NCBI GenBank assembly: GCA_964496975.1
Contig: CAZCBN010000064.1
Span: forward strand, 1 to 17,397
Source of the DNA: CAZCBN01 sp964496975
Lineage (GTDB): Bacteria > Planctomycetota > Phycisphaerae > Phycisphaerales > UBA1924
DNA length: 17,397 bases
Direction of reading: 5' to 3'
Part shown: piece by piece, positions 13,479-17,397 of the stretch
Layout of the letters: each line of letters opens with the position of its first letter
Position numbering within the stretch: the stretch's first letter is position 1
Position numbers and translations under genes: made by a program
The notes under the pieces: model-generated
What the model was told of the DNA's origin: nothing
Databases searched by the model: none
The model's input: the letters and a program-made list of their open reading frames with translations, nothing else

Positions 13479-14321
13479 ATGGCCAAGATGTTCTACACGC
13501 TGGACGAGGCCGCCTCCAAGCTGGGCGTCGCGCCCGACGATGTCCGCGGGCTGATCGACAGCGGCCAGCTCCAGGAGTTCCGCGACCGCGACCAGGTGAT
13601 GCTGAAGGTCGACCAGGTCGACCTGCTGGCCGGCGGCGACGAGAAGGGCAGCATGATCCCCCTCGCCGACTCGGGCGAGCTGGAGAGCATCGGCCTGTCC
13701 AGCTCCGGCACCGGCTCCATGTTCACGAGCGAGAACCCGATGGAGGCCACCGGCATCTCCATCTTTGACCCCGAGGCGGGCGACAACGCCGACCCGGCCG
13801 CCCAGACCCAGGTCTCCAACAGCCCGCTCGGCTTCGCCGGGTTCGACGGCGGCTCCAGCGGCTCGGGCCTCGCCGGCCTCGCGCTCGAGAGCGACGACTC
13901 CTCGCTCGGCGCGAACCTCTTGGAAGACGTCTACAGCGGCGGCGGCACCAACGCCGGCGTCGCGTCGGCCGGCGGCAGCATGTCGGGCTCGGGCGCACTG
14001 AGCGAGTCGGCCGTCGCCCAGCCGACGGGCGACCTGTTCGAGAGCACCGGCGCCGAGGCCGAGTACGCCGCCCCGGTGGCGATGGCCTTCACGCCCGAGG
14101 TCTACGACGGCCCGGGCAGCGGCATCGTGGCGGGCCTGGCCGTGGGCACGGTGCTGGTGCTGCTGGTGGCGGCGGTCGTGCTGCTGATGGCGATCACCGG
14201 CGGCTCGAGCGTGCTGGCGTGGGCGTCGAGCATGACGGTGATCTACGCCGTCGCCGGCGGCGGCCTGCTGGCGATGCTGCTGGGCGCGGGTCTTGGGTTC
14301 GTGCTGCTGCGGAAGTCGTGA
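13479..14321 (+). CDS. Membrane protein with N-terminal helix-turn-helix (excisionase/MerR-like) domain
   Basis: ATG 13479 (MAKMFYTLDEAASKLG) follows GGAGG by 7 nt; 280 aa. Residues 5-50 (YTLDEAASKLGVAPDDVRG, then LIDSGQLQEFRD, then VMLKVDQVDLL) match the helix-turn-helix domain of MerR/excisionase (HTH_17) type. Residues 55-210 are acidic and rich in Ser, Gly and Ala with short repeats such as GSGLAGLALESDDSSLGANLLEDVYSG (first half shown elsewhere in relatives). Two membrane helices close the protein (about 215-240 and 254-277), ending LLRKS. I recall this layout as common in Phycisphaerae, with no known function. It may be a membrane-tethered regulator, or the HTH-like fold may bind protein. 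It is divergent from the phosphoesterase and convergent with dnaN. Confidence 0.85.
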   Translation: MAKMFYTLDEAASKLGVAPDDVRGLIDSGQLQEFRDRDQVMLKVDQVDLLAGGDEKGSMIPLADSGELESIGLSSSGTGSMFTSENPMEATGISIFDPEAGDNADPAAQTQVSNSPLGFAGFDGGSSGSGLAGLALESDDSSLGANLLEDVYSGGGTNAGVASAGGSMSGSGALSESAVAQPTGDLFESTGAEAEYAAPVAMAFTPEVYDGPGSGIVAGLAVGTVLVLLVAAVVLLMAITGGSSVLAWASSMTVIYAVAGGGLLAMLLGAGLGFVLLRKS

Positions 14322-14439
14322 GGAGGCAGGCCGGCGATCAACACGTGATCGTGCAAAGTCTGCTCGGCCAGAGACTGGCCTTATCGGCTATCGCGTGCGT
14401 TCAAGCGGCGCAGGTCCTTGGGTGACACAGGCCTTTGGT

Positions 14440-14462
14440 GGCACAGGATTTCATCCTGTGCC
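14440..14462. terminator. Perfect palindrome between convergent HTH-membrane gene and dnaN
   Basis: ggcacaggat - ttc - atcctgtgcc, a 10-bp perfect stem with 3-nt loop. It lies 42 bp past the dnaN stop and 118 bp past the other stop, so it may act as a bidirectional terminator. A smaller hairpin, ggccag - aga - ctggcc, is at 14366-14380. No long T-tract follows, so it may instead be a copy of an interspersed palindromic repeat. Confidence 0.6.
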
Positions 14463-14504
14463 GAGCGGCACCCGCCCTGCCCCGGTCTCAAGGCGCCCCC
14501 CGCC

Positions 14505-15671
14505 TCACGGCAGGTTGACCGGCATCACCACGTACAGAAAATCGTTCCCGCTGCGGACCAGCCCCGGCTTGTTCGCCGCCTTCAGCTCGAACGCCACCGC
14601 GGTCTCTTCCACCACGCGCAGCGCCTCGGTCAGGTAGCCGGGGTTGAAGCCGATCTCGATGTCGGCGCCGGCGTATTCCGTCACGTCCACCGTGATGCGG
14701 GCCTCGCCCATCTCCGGCACGCGGCTGGAAAGCTCCAGCTTCTTGTCGCCGGCGGAGAAGCTGAACCGCACGCCGCGGCTCTCCTCGCTCGTCAGCAGCG
14801 CCGCGCGGCGCACGGCCGAGGCCAGCACGTCGCGGTCAAAGGTCGCCTTGATGTCCTGGTCCTTGGGGATCACGTCCTCGTAGGGGGGGAAGGTGCCCTC
14901 GACGAGCGTGCTCGTCAGCACCGCCCGCGCGTCGGCGTCGCCCGCGCCGGGCTCGGCGCCGATCGCGAAGACGATCTGCGTGTCCGTCACCGCCATCGTC
15001 ACGGGCTCGTCGGCGCTGTCGATCAGCTTGCTCAGCAGGTTCAGCGCCTTGCTCGGCACGATGCAGCTCACCGCCTCGCCGCCCGCGTCGGAGAGCTGGG
15101 CCCGCGCGAGCGCGAGCCGCCGGCCGTCGGTGGCGACAAACTCCAGCTTCTTGCCGTCGCGCTTCACGAGCACGCCGTTGATGGCGTAGCGGCTGTTCTC
15201 GCGGCTCGCCGCGAAGAGTGTGCGGCGGACGAGCTCCGCGGTGCTGGCCGTGCCGTTGGTGAAGGTCGCGGCCTTGGCCTTCCGCGCGTCGGCGAGGGTG
15301 GGGATGGCCGGGAACTCTTCGGGCAAAAAGCCCTTGAGCTGGAAGTGCGCGTCGGCGCCGCGGATGTGCGTTGTGTCGCCCTCGGCGTCAAGGGTCAGCG
15401 TGGGCTCGTGCTCCTCGGCCCGCACGATCTGCGCGAGCTTGTCGGCAGGCACCAGGGCCGCGCCGGTCTGCTCCACGTCCACGCGGTCCGTGCGCAGCGT
15501 GAGCGACACCTCGGCGTCGGTCGCCGAGAGCGTGAGCCGCCCGGCCTTGCCCGACTTCTCGGCAACGAGCTTGACGCAGGTGAGCTGCGGCCTGGGCGTG
15601 CGGCTGACGACCACGCCGGAGACCAGGTTGATGGCGTTCAAGAGCGCGTTTCGTTCGCAGATGACCCGCAT
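14505..15671 (-). CDS. dnaN: DNA polymerase III beta subunit (sliding clamp)
   Basis: 388 aa from ATG 15671 (MRVICERNALLNAINLV), 8 nt after AGGGAG; upstream in-frame starts at 15677 and 15704 are poorer. The clamp is a homodimeric ring that tethers DnaE to DNA. Recognisable blocks are RNALLNAINLVSGVV, GADAHFQLKGFLPEEFP, RRTLFAASRENSRYAINGVL, FVATDGRRLALA, EGTFPPYEDVIPKD and the C-terminal FLYVVMPVNL, which matches the YVVMPMRL end of E. coli DnaN that forms the protein-binding pocket. E. coli DnaN is 366 aa; small insertions (for example GAEPGAGDADA) explain the difference. dnaA and gyrB are not beside it, so it is not in the usual origin cluster within this window. Confidence 0.96.
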   Translation of the reverse strand: MRVICERNALLNAINLVSGVVVSRTPRPQLTCVKLVAEKSGKAGRLTLSATDAEVSLTLRTDRVDVEQTGAALVPADKLAQIVRAEEHEPTLTLDAEGDTTHIRGADAHFQLKGFLPEEFPAIPTLADARKAKAATFTNGTASTAELVRRTLFAASRENSRYAINGVLVKRDGKKLEFVATDGRRLALARAQLSDAGGEAVSCIVPSKALNLLSKLIDSADEPVTMAVTDTQIVFAIGAEPGAGDADARAVLTSTLVEGTFPPYEDVIPKDQDIKATFDRDVLASAVRRAALLTSEESRGVRFSFSAGDKKLELSSRVPEMGEARITVDVTEYAGADIEIGFNPGYLTEALRVVEETAVAFELKAANKPGLVRSGNDFLYVVMPVNLP

Positions 15672-15921
15672 GACCATGGCTCCCTGGTGGGGCCGGCGGC
15701 ACAAGGTGTCCGAGCCCTAGTGGGTGTGCGGAAGTGTACCGCAAGAACGGGTGGTGCCGCGCCGCCCCAACCGGTCTTCCGCCGGGCCCGGAGCCAGACC
15801 ACCTTTCCCGGCGAGTTGTCAACGGCGCTCTCAGCGGCGATACTGCGGCGTTGCGGCAGCGTCGGGGCCTTCGGGGCCCGGTCAACGCCGCAACCATGAC
15901 GTGCAGCGACCGCCCGCGAGG

Positions 15922-16053
15922 GTCGGCCGCGGCCGACGGGTGTGGCACCACAGCCGCCCGAGGCGGCGGTGGCCCCGTCAGGGCCGCGTGCTCCAGGCGC
16001 AACACTGGGGCCAGATCCCGCCTGAAGCGGGTGAAACGGGGATGGATTCCCCG
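15922..16053 (+). promoter_or_regulatory. Structured leader: six consecutive inverted repeats upstream of transketolase
   Basis: The 396-bp gap between dnaN and transketolase contains, in order, gtcggccgcggccgac (15922-15937), tgtgg-ca-ccaca (15941-15952), gccgcc-cga-ggcggc (15953-15967), ggccc-cgtca-gggcc (15971-15985), cccgc-ctgaa-gcggg (16017-16031) and gggga-tggat-tcccc (16038-16052). The last ends just before the GGGGGG ribosome-binding site. Each is perfect, but the region is very GC-rich, so some are expected by chance. No known riboswitch class fits. The dnaN promoter should lie in 15690-15850; only an isolated TTGACA (minus strand, 15822-15817) was seen. Confidence 0.45.
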
Positions 16054-16067
16054 GGGGGCCGACCACC

Positions 16068-17397
16068 ATGTCTTTTGAAGCCGCCGTTCATACCCAGGCC
16101 ATCGAGATCGACCGGCTCTCCCTGGAAATGTGCGCCGCCGCCGGCAGCGGGCACCCGACCAGCGCCATGAGCATCGGCCACCTCGTCACGGTGCTGATGT
16201 TCCACGCCATGCGCTGGAGCCCCGAGTACCCGCAGTACCCCACGAGCGACCGGCTCGTGCTGAGCGAGGGCCACGCCACCCCCGCCATTTACGCCGCCGC
16301 CGCCATGCTCGGCACCACCGTCCAGAAGCCCGGCGAGGAACCCCGCGAGCTCACCCTCGACGATCTGAAGACCCTGCGGGCCAAGGACAGCGTGCTCGAC
16401 GGCCACCCCAACCCCGTCGTCGGCTTCCCCTTCTTTGACGCCGCCACCGGCTCGCTGGGCCAGGGCCTCAGCATCGCCGCCGGCATCGCCAAGGCCGCCC
16501 GCCTCGACGAGATCGACAAACGCGTCTACTGCCTCATCGGCGACGGCGAGAGCCGCGAGGGCCAGATCGCCGAGGCCCTCGACTTCATCGTCGACCACAA
16601 CCTCACCAACGTCTGCCCCATCTTCAACTGCAACGAGTACGGCCAGGCCGGCCGAGTCAGCGGCCAGCAGAGCCCCGACACCCTCCGCGACAAGCTCGCC
16701 GCCTACGGCTTCGAGACCCGCGTCATCGACGGCCACGCCCCCGAGCAGATCAAGGCCGCCCTCGACCGCTTCGTCGCCGTCAGCGCCACCGACGGCCGCC
16801 CCTTCGCCATCGTCGCCAAGACCGTGAAGGGCTGGGGCGCCCCGAGCGTCCAGGGCGGCGGCTGGCACGGCAAGCCCCCGACCGCCGACGCCCTGCGCAA
16901 GGCCCTCGCCGAGCTGGACGAGAAGCGCATGGAGCTCACGAGCGCCCTCGTCAGCGGCGATGAGTTCATGATCCAGCCCCCCGCCCAGGCCGCGGAGAAG
17001 GCGCCCCCCGCCGCCGACATGCCCACCCTCACGAGCATGATGAAGCGGCTCGACATGGAGAGCGTCCTCCACGCCGGCCGCCTCGCCACCCGCCGCGCCT
17101 ACGGCATCGCCGTCCGCGCCCTGGGCGAGGTCAACCCCGACGTCGTCGTGCTCGACGCCGACGTCAGCAACTCCACCTTCAGCGAGACCTTCGCCAAGAC
17201 CCAGGCCCTCGCCCCCCGCTTCATCGAGTGCAAGATCGCCGAGCAGAACATGGTCTCCGCCGCCGTGGGCCTCGCCGCCGGCGGAAAGGTCCCCTTCGTC
17301 AACTCCTTCGCCAAGTTCATCACCCGCGCCTACGACCAGGCCGAGATGGCCATGCTCAGCGGCGCCAACATCAAGATCGTCGGCAGCCACGCCGGCA
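16068..17397 (+). CDS. tkt: Transketolase (C-terminal part beyond the window)
   Basis: ATG 16068 (MSFEAAVHTQAIEIDRL) follows GGGGGG; 443 codons are open to the window end, about two thirds of a usual 620-670 aa enzyme. Transketolase moves two-carbon ketol units between sugar phosphates (pentose phosphate and Calvin cycles) using thiamine diphosphate and a divalent metal in the cytosol. Visible: GSGHPTSAMS (substrate and phosphate loop), SEGHATPAIYA, DGHPNPV, the thiamine-binding GDGESREGQIAEALDF followed by IFNCNEYGQ, then the pyrimidine-binding domain with VVLDADVSNS and the catalytic glutamate in CKIAEQNMVSAAVGLA. The motif uses NCNEYGQ where many relatives have a simpler N-x-N. It is divergent from dnaN and preceded by a heavily structured leader. 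The C-terminal domain cannot be checked. Confidence 0.94.
   Translation, partial: MSFEAAVHTQAIEIDRLSLEMCAAAGSGHPTSAMSIGHLVTVLMFHAMRWSPEYPQYPTSDRLVLSEGHATPAIYAAAAMLGTTVQKPGEEPRELTLDDLKTLRAKDSVLDGHPNPVVGFPFFDAATGSLGQGLSIAAGIAKAARLDEIDKRVYCLIGDGESREGQIAEALDFIVDHNLTNVCPIFNCNEYGQAGRVSGQQSPDTLRDKLAAYGFETRVIDGHAPEQIKAALDRFVAVSATDGRPFAIVAKTVKGWGAPSVQGGGWHGKPPTADALRKALAELDEKRMELTSALVSGDEFMIQPPAQAAEKAPPAADMPTLTSMMKRLDMESVLHAGRLATRRAYGIAVRALGEVNPDVVVLDADVSNSTFSETFAKTQALAPRFIECKIAEQNMVSAAVGLAAGGKVPFVNSFAKFITRAYDQAEMAMLSGANIKIVGSHAG

Noticed and set aside
15790..15822. Sigma70 promoter for dnaN based on a perfect TTGACA on the minus strand
   Set aside because: No -10-like hexamer at 16-18 nt; an isolated -35 is not enough.
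16037..16060. Fluoride riboswitch-like stem (ggggatggattcccc)
   Set aside because: The first stem resembles the crcB motif, but the conserved downstream pseudoknot and CUGAUG segments are missing and transketolase is not a typical target.
15672..16067. Replication origin next to dnaN
   Set aside because: No cluster of TTATCCACA-like boxes, no AT-rich unwinding stretch and no dnaA neighbour.
15978..17390. Minus-strand open frame of about 470 codons across transketolase
   Set aside because: Shadow of the transketolase gene; Gly/Val/Asp/Glu-rich with no recognisable motif.
1..17397. tRNA, rRNA, insertion sequence or prophage genes
   Set aside because: No cloverleaf-like sequence, rRNA segment, transposase, integrase or phage structural gene was recognised on either strand.

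Overview
The window is high-GC (about 70% by eye) bacterial chromosome and reads as a member of the Planctomycetota, most likely class Phycisphaerae. Three things point there: secreted proteins ending in a Pro-x-Pro-Gly / hydrophobic segment / Arg4 tail (the phycisphaeral variant of PEP-CTERM), a winged-helix-like protein with a Ser/Gly-rich linker and two C-terminal membrane helices, and abundant short palindromic repeats. The taxonomic call is inference; there is no rRNA in the window.

Layout. 1-558 (-): 5' part of a lipoprotein gene, cut by the window start. 806-1645 (+): flavin prenyltransferase ubiX with an internal glycine-serine linker. 1729-2367 (-) and 2409-6935 (-): a DUF1801 protein with a lysine/alanine/proline tail, directly downstream of dnaE, the replicative DNA polymerase III alpha subunit. 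7547-10671 (+): three tandem paralogous secreted proteins with C-terminal sorting signals, with rho-independent terminators after the second and third. 10813-11130 (+): a small membrane protein. 11181-12071 and 12130-13209 (-): a class IV aminotransferase downstream of a metallophosphoesterase, probably one transcript. 13479-14321 (+): DNA-binding-like membrane protein. 14505-15671 (-): dnaN, the sliding clamp. 16068-17397 (+): transketolase, cut by the window end.

The most striking feature is inside dnaE. The gene carries four palindromic repeat elements of two unrelated families, all kept in frame and all falling where the E. coli protein has loops or inter-domain joints. Family A is an inverted pair of hairpin units (BIME/REP-like). 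Family B is an inverted pair of 9-nt-periodic arms. The arms are nearly identical between copies while the loops differ. This resembles the in-frame palindromic elements of Rickettsia in logic, but the sequences are different and sit in one essential gene.

Other points of note: a natural (GGGGS)-type linker in UbiX coded by a 15-bp repeat; a class IV aminotransferase in which the glutamate expected to contact the PLP ring nitrogen aligns with glycine; a run of six inverted repeats in the leader of the transketolase gene; a Gln-Ala microsatellite right after the GNHD motif of the phosphoesterase; and several intergenic tandem repeats (15 bp and 17 bp units). Replication (dnaE, dnaN) and metabolism genes are mixed without an obvious shared pathway, so the window looks like ordinary core chromosome with heavy repeat invasion rather than a mobile island.
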